Below, one piece after another: positions 42,466-52,098 of a stretch of DNA of 64,000 nucleotides. Position 1 is the stretch's first letter, and each line of letters opens with the position of its first letter. Position numbers and translations under genes: made by a program. The notes beneath the pieces are model-generated. The model was not told the DNA's origin, did no database searches, and was given only the letters and a program-made list of their open reading frames with translations. The stretch is from Xiphydria camelus (Eukaryota > Arthropoda > Insecta > Hymenoptera > Xiphydriidae), in assembly GCA_963678675.1 (NCBI GenBank), contig OY783194.1:8423744-8487743 (forward strand). The letters are read 5' to 3'.

Positions 42466-43791
42466 TTACATTCCTCCAGCGCAATCGATACATCTGATTG
42501 TCGATGAACAATGCTCATCGCAAACAGGTTTCTCGAAAACCGAACAAGATTTTCGTGTTTTCCGGCGTCTTTTGATCGTTTCTTTGTAGCATATATGACA
42601 AGAACCTATAATTTTCTTCCTGCCTGTACTGTCTCGAGGTTGAGCTTGCCTTTCAGGAATAGTGGAAGGACCAGCCTATGCCTCGATCACGCTTTCAATC
42701 GCAATTTTCGTGTTGAAGTTGCGCATTATTTGGCCATTCGCAGAACGATCCTCAATAAAGGGTTTCCTAGTTCTTCGCCCAGTTGACGCAAGAGAATACA
42801 GATTATTCCCCTCTATACACGCCAGCGTAGTACATTGCATATCGGTTGGCGCTATCGGATCCAAGATGGTTCCCTAAAATTCGGTGACAATACCGACAGC
42901 CCAGACACGAACCAAATAGACGTTTCGGTCCGAAAAACATCGGTCATCTCAATAATGGTGAATGTGACAGACGCTCTGAAAGATAGCTTGATAATCGTTT
43001 GGATTTTTTTTCGAATAATCAAAATAGTGAACGGAAGCAGTATCATTTTTCTCTGGTTGCTTGTGCATAAAGAGTAGGAAAGGAGACATCAGAATCTCAG
43101 AAGAAGTGCCATCAGATAAGTTACTTTCTAACTGACCGTCTTAACCTCATTTTGATAACCACAAAGATATTTGTCCTTCATACGTTATCAAAATGAGGTT
43201 AATACGGTGAGTTAGGAAGTAACTTATCTGATGGCACTTCTTCTGAGATACTGATGTCTCTTTTCCTGCTCTTTATGCACAAGCAACCAGAGAAAAATGG
43301 CACTGCTTCTGTTCACTATCTTGATTATTCGAAAAAAAATCCAAACGATTATCAAGCTATCTGTCGGAGCGTCTCACATTCACCACTATTGAGATGACCG
43401 ATGTTTTTCGGACTGAAATATCTATTTGGTTCGTGTCTGGGCTGTCGGTATTGTCACCGAATTTTAGGGAACCATCTTGGATTCGATAGCGCCAACCGAT
43501 ATGCAATGTGCTACGCTGGCGTGTATAGAGGGGAACAGTCTGTATACGTCGCTGATTACTTTTCTTTCGAATCATCTTGTTGTTCTCATAATATATTATA
43601 TACGAAGCAAGAGCGCCTACGTCTAGGATATTGAAAAACATAGCAAGCGGCCATCTCTGAGTGCGCCTGTGCATGATGTATCGAGTAACCATTTGATCCA
43701 TAATATCTACATCAGTTTTATATCTATTATAATAAGAGATCATGTGAGGTTTTCTCTTTCTATCGTCATTCACAGCAGCATCAGAGTGCAT
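42466..43791 (-). pseudogene. piggyBac transposase C-terminal part, interrupted
   Basis: Minus strand from 43791: KPHMISYYNRYKTDVDIMDQ with TRYIMHRRTQRWPLAMF, the region of the last catalytic Asp (the usual YN-x-T-K-x-x-VD-x-x-D). After NNKMIRKKSNQRR an insertion (42796-43546) intervenes. The frame resumes with LRQLGEELGNPFIEDRS and, after a stop, the cysteine-rich domain CHICYKET ... CSVCEKPVCDEHC ... CIDCAG ending at 42466. The N-terminal two thirds, with the first two catalytic Asp residues, is absent. Not functional. Confidence 0.85.
42796..43546. repeat. inverted-repeat element (family S related) inside piggyBac
   Basis: Arms about 42796-43159 and 43184-43546 are inverted copies of ~360 bases separated by about 24 bases. 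They share with family S the text CACATTCACCACTATTGAGA and ACAAAGATATTTGTCC. The outermost text ACAGATTATTCCCCTCTATA/its complement marks the ends. Confidence 0.8.
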
Positions 43792-44122
43792 TGTCGATAG
43801 TTTTGTTCTTCTTGGGCAAAATTGACCGCGTGCTACCTGTGTAGCGCTCGGAGACCCTACCTCTATTTCTTTTCATGGGAGTTGTAGTGGGCTAGGGAAC
43901 TTGGAAATGGCTTAAATAGTTTCTATTAATGTTTATTTAATGAAGTAAATTGATTCCAAACGATTCCGTTTATGTGAAAATTCAGAAATCGAGAAAAACC
44001 AGTGGTGGGCACCCGGGTACCCCGGGTGTGTAACGATGTGGTAAAAGTTGGGTGTGCACATAAGGGTTAAAAATAACGTTTAAAAAAAGTCACCAGCGAC
44101 AGATACCGTGTCCCCGGGTGTA

Positions 44123-44213
44123 GGTCTCTTCCTAATTAAATTTTGTTAACCCGTTTGAGCGCCACCTTTTGGTATGTGATAAAAGTAATAAGTATTTAAA
44201 TGGTTCGCAAATG
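44123..44213. other. short spacer between MITE copies
   Basis: Contains TTAACCCGTTTGAGCGCC, similar to MITE ends at 5113 and 8983. No gene. Confidence 0.3.
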
Positions 44214-44430
44214 TACACCCGTGCTCACGGAATCTGTCGCTGGTGACTTTTTTTAAACCTTATTTTTAAACGTACTAACCAGTGAACAATTAATTCTCAT
44301 GCCCTCATTAGCTACGGTGACGTCTACTCTCGTTAATGAAAGCACGAGGATTGATTAATCATTGGTTAGTACGTTTAAAAATAACATTTAAAAAAAGTCA
44401 CCAGCGACAGATTCCGTGAGCCCGGGTGTA
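44214..44430. repeat. palindromic MITE family M, copy b
   Basis: Ends TACACCCGTGCTCACGG and its imperfect complement. Inner arms GTACTAACCA...TGGTTAGTAC surround a loop with GCTACGGTGACGTCTACTC. Confidence 0.85.
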
Positions 44431-44743
44431 CCATATGTCCGCGATCAATTTTACCATAGGAAAATTGCGATTATTGCATGAGCACCTCTGCGGGTCTCCT
44501 CGTCCAATAGAATCACCGGAGAAGCGTGACTGCGCATGCGTAGTCATCCGCGAGTGCAGTTCGACTTCGACGCGAGAATCGAAATCGAAATCGAACTGCA
44601 CTCGCAAACGTCACGCCAACACTCGCGGTGACTACGCATTCGCATTCACGCTTTTCCGATGATTCTATTGGACGAGGAGACCCAAGCGGTGCTCATGCAA
44701 TAATCGCAATTTTCCTATGGTAAAATTGATCGCGGACATATGG
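44431..44743. repeat. 313-bp palindrome between MITE copies b and c
   Basis: Starts CCATATGTCCGCGATC and ends with its exact complement. Arms meet near 44585 at GAATCGAAATCGAAATCG. Arms differ by a few bases and one ~10-base indel. Confidence 0.85.
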
Positions 44744-44972
44744 TACACCCGTGGTCACGGATTCTGTCGCTGGTGACTTTTTTAAATGTTATTTTTAAAC
44801 GTACTAACCAATGATTAATAATCCTCATGCTTTCATTAACGAGAGTAGATGCCACCGTAGTTAATGATGGCATGAGAATTAATTCATCCATTAATTCTGT
44901 TCATTGGTTAGTACGTTTGAAAATAACATTTTAAAAAAATCACCAGCGACAGAATCCGTGAGCACGGGTGTA
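44744..44972. repeat. palindromic MITE family M, copy c
   Basis: Same design as copy b, inverted about the 44585 centre; slightly longer inner loop (TTCATCCATTAATTCTG). Confidence 0.85.
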
Positions 44973-45504
44973 CTTATTATTTTAAATTGACTAGATACTT
45001 TATTTAAAAATATTTTCTTAAATCTTTTTAATTTATTTATAAAATTGATTTGACAAACTTTGTAAAAATACAAAAGTTAAATGTTACTTTATGTAACATA
45101 ACTATAGATACCTTAATATGCTTAACACAACCCCAAAATAAAAGTCTAAATAGAGTTTATAAAACACAATAATTTACACAAAACACAGCTAAAACTACCA
45201 CAAAAAGTCTAAATTTACTTATTTACTTCTTCAAGGAAGCAAGAAGTAAGTAACACGCTAAAGAGTGAGAGCATCAGGATTCTTTTGTACATAATCTGGT
45301 ATCAGGATCAGCACACACAGTACACAAAATCACATTATGTGATCATATTAGAGAAGCAAGTAGGAGTAGTAGGTACCTACATTGCCGACAATTTAAAACG
45401 ACCATCAGCGCCTCTTGCGGTATGTGATAAAATAACTTGTTTTCAATGTTGCCTATCCAAGTGCCATACCCCTGGATCGATCAGTCTTCGACCTACCCTT
45501 GTAA
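44973..45504. other. AT-rich spacer, no gene seen
   Basis: Low-complexity AT-rich DNA. The 79-codon plus frame at 45285-45524 has no recognised motif. Confidence 0.3.
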
Positions 45505-45838
45505 GAGTGTCGAGTCTTCATTAACAGTAGGTACAATTTAGGATTTTAACCAAGTATCGACTTTTTGTTCAACGACTAGCGCGACGTCAGGGTTACATTG
45601 TCGACTTTGACAGTTTCGTTATACTTCGAATTCGCAAGTAAATATTAATTGTACGTGGGTCGTGCGTAACCTATTAGATTTTCTTCAATGCATAAACCAC
45701 GTACGATTAATATTCACTTGCGGATACGAAACATAACAAAACTGTCAAAATCGTCGACGTAACCTTGACGCCGCATTCATCGTTGAATCGACACTTGGTT
45801 ATAATCCCAAATTTTACTGTTAGTGAAGAACCGACACT
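45505..45838. repeat. 334-bp palindromic MITE
   Basis: Ends AGTGTCGAGTCTTCATTAAC and the complement of AGTGTCGGTTCTTCACTAAC. Arms of ~150 bases meet around TATTAGATTTTCTTCAATGC. No coding. Confidence 0.8.
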
Positions 45839-46014
45839 TTCATGGTTAGGCCAAAGATTGATTTATCTCATTAACAGATCTAACAGATGGAAAACGGAGC
45901 CAGACGGAGCCTTTTGTACTGCCATCTTGTATGCCCAATTCAAACTAACACCACCAGTGTCAAATTCAGGAGAAAAGTCTAGCATGCCGCTGCTTGGTTT
46001 ACTGTAGGACGTAC

Positions 46015-47611
46015 TACCGTCTGTTACACGGAAAACCGAGCAGGAGCGAAGACCTGAATTTCCCTGAAATTTGACTTCGCCAGTGTTTGGACGGTGCTCG
46101 AGTCATTTATAATTAGAATTGGCTTTAGAAGAGTGCGCTGCGTAAAAGCGAAAAGTGTCAAACGTCTGATTTCCCGATAGCTGTCAATTCGGGAGATCCA
46201 AGCGTTTCGTCTAACCTCGAAATTGTGAATTTTTGAATAATAGTGAATAATTTTTAGAAGTGACAAGAAATAATCATTCGGGTTTCTTCGATGAAATTCT
46301 CCAAGTATTTAAAAACCATTATTACAAACCGGTGCCCGATTTGCCAATAACTTTTGCTTCTCCTTCCACTGATATTAAGTGTTACTGCACAACGAGTATG
46401 TTAGAAGATTTTCCTGAAGTCCTTGACAGTTTCCTTATATGTCCTCTTGCACAGGTACAACCAAAGAGGATCTAACTCGTACCTTTTATCCTGACAAAGA
46501 TGACTCGTTGGACATCAGACAATATCAGGCTTGTCACCGAGCGCGTATCACCCACGGTACATTAATTGTAATATGCACTTCCCGTTTCAACTATTCCAGC
46601 GTTATATATAAATGACTTATAATTCTTTCACGGACTGTTCATCTGTAGGGGCAGCAAGCGATGATTGCGACTGATCGTAAACAAGTTCGCCTATTAAAAC
46701 TGAAAGGTAATTCAGTGCGTCGAACTATTGCTGCAATTAATGACTAGTTGCAATGTATGGACCATTAGCAAGTGAGTTTACAGCATCCGATATTGATGTT
46801 TCATATCAACTTTACCTCTTTTGGAATAATTATAGCTCTGCTTGGATAATGATTATTCCAAAAGAGGTAAAGTTGATATAAAACATCGATATCGATAGTT
46901 CGACGCACTGAATTGCCTTTCAGTTTTAATAGGCGAACTTGTTTACGATCAGTCCCAATCATCGCTTGCTGCCCTTACAGATGAACAATTCGTGGAAGGT
47001 AAATAGCTTAAAAGAAGTACAAGTCATTTAATGCTGGAACAGTTGAAACGGGAAGCGCGTATTACAATTAATGTACTATGGGTGATACGCGCTCGGTGAC
47101 AAGCCTGACATTGTCATATGTCCACCGAGTCATCTTTTTCAGGATAGGACACGAGTTAGATCCTCTTCAGTTGCACCTGTGCAAGAGGACATGTAAGAAA
47201 ACCGTCAAAGTCTTCGGGAAAATCTTGTAACCTACTCGTTGTGCAGTAACACTTAATATCAGTGGAAGGAGAAGCAAAAGTTATTGACAAATCGGATACC
47301 GGTTTATAATAACGGTTCTTAAACACTTGGGGAATTTCATCGAAGAAAGCCGAATGACTATTTCTTATCACTTCTACAAATTACTCACTATTATTAAAAA
47401 ATTCACGATTTCGAGGTTAAATGAAACACTTCGATCTCCCGAATTGACAGCTATAGAGAAATCAGACGTTTAACACTTTTCGCTCTTACGCAGCGCATTC
47501 TTCTAAAGCCAACTCTAACTATAAAGTGACTCGAGCACTGTCCGGCGAAGTCAAATTTCAGGGAAATTCAGGTCTTCGCTCCTGCTCAGTTTCCCCATGC
47601 GACATACGGTA
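46015..47611. repeat. foldback family F, most complete copy (1.6 kb)
   Basis: Outer arms 46015-46310 and 47330-47611 carry the F outer text (CCGAGCAGGAGCGAAGACCT and complement). Further inward, 46310-46600 and about 47000-47260 carry the same block as copies A and B, and the core 46700-46960 pairs again (CCAAAAGAGGTAAAGTTGAT and complement). It is thus palindromic over almost its whole length. No coding. Confidence 0.85.
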
Positions 47612-47827
47612 TATTACTGACAGAATTGATGGCCAAATGTTGCAATGGAATTAAAATATGTTGTATTAATGTATATTCAATTATTTAAGCCTTATTGTAA
47701 TGTTGAAGAATAAGAAATACCTAAGTTTATAACGGTAGGATGTTCAAATTCAGAATCAAGGGGTAAGTAATCCCTTAACCCTTAGTCAGCCGTGCTCGTG
47801 ATTAAAGTTTTATGCATATTCGCTGTG
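47612..47827. other. spacer
   Basis: AT-rich; no feature. Confidence 0.3.
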
Positions 47828-48045
47828 TACACCCGCGGCCACGGTATCTGTCGCTGGTGACTTTTTTTAAATGTTATTTTTAAACGCGTACTAACCAATG
47901 ATTAATAATCTTCATGCTTTCATTAACGAAAGTAGACGCCACCGTAGCTAATGAGCGCATGAGAATTAATTGTTCATTGGTTAGTACGTTTAAAAATAAC
48001 GTTTAAAAAAAGTCACCAGCGACAGATACCGTGGCCGCGGGTGTA
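47828..48045. repeat. palindromic MITE family M, copy d
   Basis: Ends TACACCCGCGGCCACGG and its complement; otherwise as copies b and c. Confidence 0.85.
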
Positions 48046-48496
48046 CATGAACATGGTGGGGGATTTAGAAAGCAATACCCCAGCGTTTAGAGTAGCAGAA
48101 TTAGTAACTTCGTTTCCTACTGCTAACAATAAGTAAAGAAACGTATAGGTACATTTCATATAAAAAGTGCCAAGGGACGAAACAAAGGTGACATTATTTC
48201 AATTATTAGTGAATAAATAACTATCATAGGTGAGTGTTATGGCAAACTTTATATGCAGAATACAACCTGCAAATAAAGAAGCTGTTAAACTTTGATACAT
48301 GCAAAAAATCCGGTATAACCAAAAAGTTTTCCAGACAAAAACTAGAATATGTGTTATTTAAATATTAGAAAATCAAGAAACGTTTGCTGCGTGGTGGGCT
48401 ACACAAATACAATGATCCATTCACTTTTAATTATACTTTATACGAATGCAATGTCACTGACGTTTGGTATACCACACTACATATAATTAAGCTCAA
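48046..48496. other. no gene seen
   Basis: AT-rich. Possible 3' flank of the exon on the minus strand at 48497-48790. No repeat recognised. Confidence 0.3.
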
Positions 48497-48790
48497 TTAA
48501 TTTTGATCTGCAACTTCTTCTACTCTAATCACGTGTGAAATGGCTAGAGCTTTATCTTTCACAATAGCTCGTGGATGAAAACCAATTGAATGTGTTATTA
48601 CTTTAAAGCCCGTTCTTAAAATACAATTCATAATTTCAACAGCTTTCTTTCTGTATGTACATTCAAAAGTTTGGGCTATTAAGTTCCGCGATTGGCCTCT
48701 GGTAGCACTATCTGCTTTCATGCATACAGCAAATAGCTTCGTAATTCTAAGAGATACGACTCTGCTGATTTTTTGTGCTATGACATAACC
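48497..48790 (-). CDS. possible last exon of an unrecognised gene
   Basis: On the minus strand TGTTTTGTAG (acceptor) precedes a frame that is open for 97 codons to a stop at 48497. It has a balanced composition unlike the repeat-derived ORFs: RITKLFAVCMKADSATRGQS, AVEIMNCILRTGFKVITHSI, DKALAISHVIRVEEV. Alternating hydrophobic residues suggest an alpha/beta fold. I do not recognise the protein. It might instead be a processed or transposon-borne fragment. Confidence 0.4.
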   Translation of the reverse strand, partial: GYVIAQKISRVVSLRITKLFAVCMKADSATRGQSRNLIAQTFECTYRKKAVEIMNCILRTGFKVITHSIGFHPRAIVKDKALAISHVIRVEEVADQN

Positions 48791-49495
48791 CTACAAAACA
48801 CATTAGTGCAATGCTGATAGTTCTAATGCTATCCAGTTAATTAGTATTATGAATTGAAATACGTCATGTTGAGCGAAGCCCGTGTAAAACCAGGTACAAG
48901 CAAAGTAGTGAGTGTACAGCGTTGCCAGTTCTCTGCTTCCAGCACTCAACTGGAACTGTAATTGTAGAATTGTGAAAGAAATGTGGCAATACTGTACGAG
49001 TCCATAGCAGGAGCGGCGTGGTGCTCACCACACGACCACCTTTGTGACAAAAATTAGCGCGATCAACTAAAGGTTAAAAGAGTGATAATTTGCTAAAATG
49101 CAAAGGCACTTTTTCTTTAATATTGTACTGTCTGTAAAATGTAAGTGACCCGGTAAAAGTGGAAATAACAGTTTTCACATTACTATAAAAAAAATGGTTT
49201 GGAAGGTGTAGTTTACCCTTTCTTTGCTCACACCCATGGGCAAACTAATTTTCATTTTCGTCCACTCGTTATTACGAGCAACTTACCATAGGTCTCATTC
49301 ACGTAGGTACGGCATTTTTACTTGAAATTGCAAAACCACCCCTGAATGATCCCGACATTTGGGGTCGGTTTCATCTTTTAAAACCTTCTATGGGCCAACA
49401 ATAAAAAAATCGAGAAGTGTATTTGCATATGCACTTAATCAACAAATTACAACTGGAACTTGATTATTATCGAAATTAGGCAATATCTGCCTAGG
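48791..49495. other. no gene seen
   Basis: Includes a 'GTAAGTGACCCGGTAAAAGTGG ... CTCACACCCATGG' area resembling 38240-38340 (AACTTGGTAAATCGG..., TTTCACTTCACAG...). Likely a further dispersed repeat, not resolved. Confidence 0.3.
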
Positions 49496-49680
49496 TACAC
49501 CCGGGGACACGAAATCTGTCGCTGGTGACTATTTTAAATTTTAATTTTAAACGTACTAACCAATGATTAATAATCCTCATACTTTCATTAACGAGAGTAG
49601 ACGCCACCGTAGCTAATGAGGGCATGAGAAATAATTGTTCATTAGCTTAGTACGTTTAAAAATGACATTAAAAATGATAA
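49496..49680. repeat. palindromic MITE family M, copy e, right end truncated
   Basis: Begins TACACCCGGGGACACG and runs through the inner arms (GTACTAACCAATGATTAATA, TTAGCTTAGTACG) but lacks the outer right terminus. It ends near AATGACATTAAAAATG. Confidence 0.75.
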
Positions 49681-49821
49681 GTCAAAGAAACATATGAGGC
49701 TAAACTTATTCACCAGGAAAGGAAATTTAATCGCCATTATCTTATTATCTATGAACTTTAGGCCCACATCGATGTAAGATACTTTGTTGTAGATAAAAAT
49801 ACGTGTGTGTATAATAACATA

Positions 49822-50175
49822 TAATATAAAACAGTTTTTATAGAAAAATTGTTAGATGTGAAACATCGAAATTCTTCTTTGTAGAAAGTATGCGATAGGA
49901 AGGAACACGTGCGCCAGTGCGCATTTGTATTTATGACTGTGATACTATTAAACAGTACCGATGGTAGAGTTAAGAGAGAGTAAACTAAATGCGCTTTTTG
50001 AATTAGACACAACGGTTCATACCGTTTAATAGTATCACAGTCATAAATACAAATGCGCACTGGCGCACGTGTTCTTTCGACGGACGCGTGGTCGATCCTT
50101 CCTATCGCATACTTTCTACAAAGAAGAATTTCGATGTTTCACATCTAACAATTTTTCTATAAAAACTGTTTTATA
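49822..50175. repeat. inverted repeat abutting a splice acceptor
   Basis: Arms 49822-49956 and about 50021-50175 pair through AACATCGAAATTCTTCTTTG and its complement; the right arm has ~24 extra bases (CGACGGACGCGTGGTCGATC region). The right arm ends at the pyrimidine tract directly before the acceptor TTTTTCAG at 50176-50183. Confidence 0.75.
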
Positions 50176-50183
50176 TTTTTCAG

Positions 50184-50237
50184 ATAAGAATGATCAAAGT
50201 CACGATATTTTCAAATATCCCGACAATTTACTCACCG
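50184..50237 (+). CDS. possible upstream exon of the somatomedin B gene
   Basis: Follows TATATTTTTCAG. In phase 1 (as the later exons) it reads KNDQSHDIFKYPDNLLT and could end at G|GTCCTT, a weak donor that would also be phase 1. The frame remains open further to 50464. Composition is plausible but there is no domain. Low confidence; it depends on transcript data. Confidence 0.25.
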
Positions 50238-50464
50238 GTCCTTTCGATGTAGCAGTTGTAGCACAGGATAGCACGCGGCTACGGAACTGCGTTCAGCTCG
50301 ACCTCCCACCACTTCATTTGCAGAGATCTACGAATACGCGCGTGTTACATCTCCCACCAGCTTTACGTATCGTTCTATTACTCAGAGAAGAATTAATTTG
50401 CCACTCTCTGAAACTTGGAGGTCTTATAGGAAAAAATCTCAGCTTTCTTCTAAAATTATTTTAA

Positions 50465-51265
50465 AAAATAAGAAAATTGTCCAAATTAAAGAAAATCTAA
50501 TTTATTTTTGATTTTCAAAAATTGGGGTCAAATTTTTAATTTTTTAAAAAATTGTTATGGCCACCAGATAGTTTGTGGAAAAATCTATGAAAAACATTTC
50601 TAGTGAAATTTTGTTTAAGGCAATAGGAAAAAAGTTACAGATGTTTAAATGTAAGGCTTTGCTTAAATAACCCAAAAATTGTACCCCCTCCACTTTGATA
50701 AATAATTATCAAAATGAATTAATTTTTGGCGTGAGGAGTACTATCTAATAGGACTACAATTGGGCGAATTTTTAGCCCGATCGGACAACTTTCATTTTCG
50801 AGGGTGGTACACTTCAGAAATTATGCACCATATATGGAAAGGGGTTTCGAACATCGTTGCACTGTATTGTTGAAGTGATAGAAAGTTATTGAATTTCGAA
50901 ATGTACGTTTAAAATTAAAATGTTCCGCTTTTTTGACGACTATTACAACGCGTCTTATTTTTTTCTACACTAACTTTGATATTTTTGAAGCGATACTTAC
51001 AGCACTCAATTGTAGTAACAGAGCATCAATGTTCAATCTAATGTTTGGCGAACCCATATATGAAGAAATTATTATTTTTTTCAGGAATGCGTATTAAATT
51101 CAGTTAAAATTTTTAATCCTAATATTTGACGTACCGATGTATTTCCATCAAACTGCAATACGATTGCATAATTATATTCCGATTCTACGCAAAATCTGCT
51201 GATCACAGGCCTTAAATATTTGAGTTCTAAATTCTCACGAAAAATGGGCTACTAATTTATCGGAG
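50465..51265. other. AT-rich intronic or intergenic DNA, no gene seen
   Basis: Long A/T runs; the phrases GGGGTCAAATTTTTAATTTTTT and GAGGGTGGTACAC suggest an old repeat but no partner copy was found here. Confidence 0.3.
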
Positions 51266-51494
51266 TATAAGATACAACATGGACTTGGTTAGCGGTGGTG
51301 GAGGCGTGCGGTTGAAGTGTGAGAGGGAGTGAGTGAAAAGCGAAGAATTAAGCGAATATAAGTATAGGGAAGCCGAAAAATGAGGTAAACGTGAAGGAAA
51401 GATAGGTAGGAAGCTGATAAGATAAGGGAAGAGTTAAGGGAGACGAGAGGGACAACTGGGAAGAATGAGGAAGGCATCGCGGAGGTAATTGAGA

Positions 51495-52024
51495 TGTTAA
51501 AGGTACTGGTGGAGGAGACGGGGAAGGCAATAGAACAAACAAAAGAGGAATTGAATGAGACAAAAAGAGAGTTGAAGCAAAGAGACGAAGATTGGAAAAC
51601 CGAGAGAAGAGAGGTAGAAGAGCGAATTGAGAGACTGGAAGAAAAAATTGAATAAAGATAGGTGGAGGAAGAGTGAAAAGTTCAACAGCAGGAAGAGGAT
51701 ATCCAGAAACAACTTGAAGAAGTGAGAGATAGGGTCGAGAAATATTTGGAAAGGGGTCCAAGGAATGAAAAAGAAGATTTGAAAAGACTAAAAAGAGAGA
51801 TGGAGAGTCAGAAGAGAAGAGAAAGAAGAAATAACGTGGTAATTAAAAGTCTGAGTGCAAAAGGAGGAAGAGTCAGGGAGGGGGTAGAGCGACTGTTGTC
51901 GGAGAAGCTGATTGTACGGTGTAAGATACATTGGGTAAGAGAGGGAAGAAGAGAGGGCCAGAAGATGATAATTGTGAAGTGCAATAGTTGGGAGGATAAG
52001 GTAGGTAGCAGTTATGAGAAGTAA
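51495..52024 (+). pseudogene. LINE ORF1: coiled coil plus RRM-like region
   Basis: The frame reads a long Glu/Lys/Arg heptad-rich coiled coil (EELNETKRELKQRDEDW, ERIERLEEKIE), three stops near 51652-51680, then QQQEEDIQKQLEEVRDRVEK and MESQKRRERRNNVVIKSLSA. The section ending KMIIVKCNSWEDK is RRM-like, as in L1-type ORF1 proteins, which bind the element RNA. Not intact. Confidence 0.65.
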
Positions 52025-52098
52025 GAATAAATGAAAAGGATCGGAGGTTTACATAGAACAGGATCTCAGATGGGAAGAAAGGGATACCTAACGAAGGA

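Larger units (their letters stand above)
42121..44066 (-). mobile_element. piggyBac-like element, decayed, 1.95 kb
   Basis: TTAA at 42117-42120 and 44067-44070. Terminal repeats CCCTTATGTGCACACCC and the complement of CCCTTATGTGCACACCCAAC. Subterminal ACCCGGGTACCCGGGT-type palindromes lie near both ends (42135, 42325, 44010). It encodes the C-terminal part of a transposase on the minus strand, itself interrupted by a 750-bp inverted repeat. Orientation and ends fit piggyBac. Confidence 0.85.
41955..44122. repeat. palindromic MITE family M, copy a, split by piggyBac
   Basis: Outer ends TACACCCAGGGGGACACGG (41955) and the complement ending at 44122. Left half 41955-42120 and right half 44067-44122 join cleanly at the TTAA. 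The joined text GTACGTTTAAAAATAACG equals that of copies b, c and d. Confidence 0.8.

Noticed and set aside
50069..50464. One 131-codon gene
   Set aside because: Its first part is the arm of an inverted repeat and antisense of 49822-49956; only the part after the acceptor at 50183 could be an exon.
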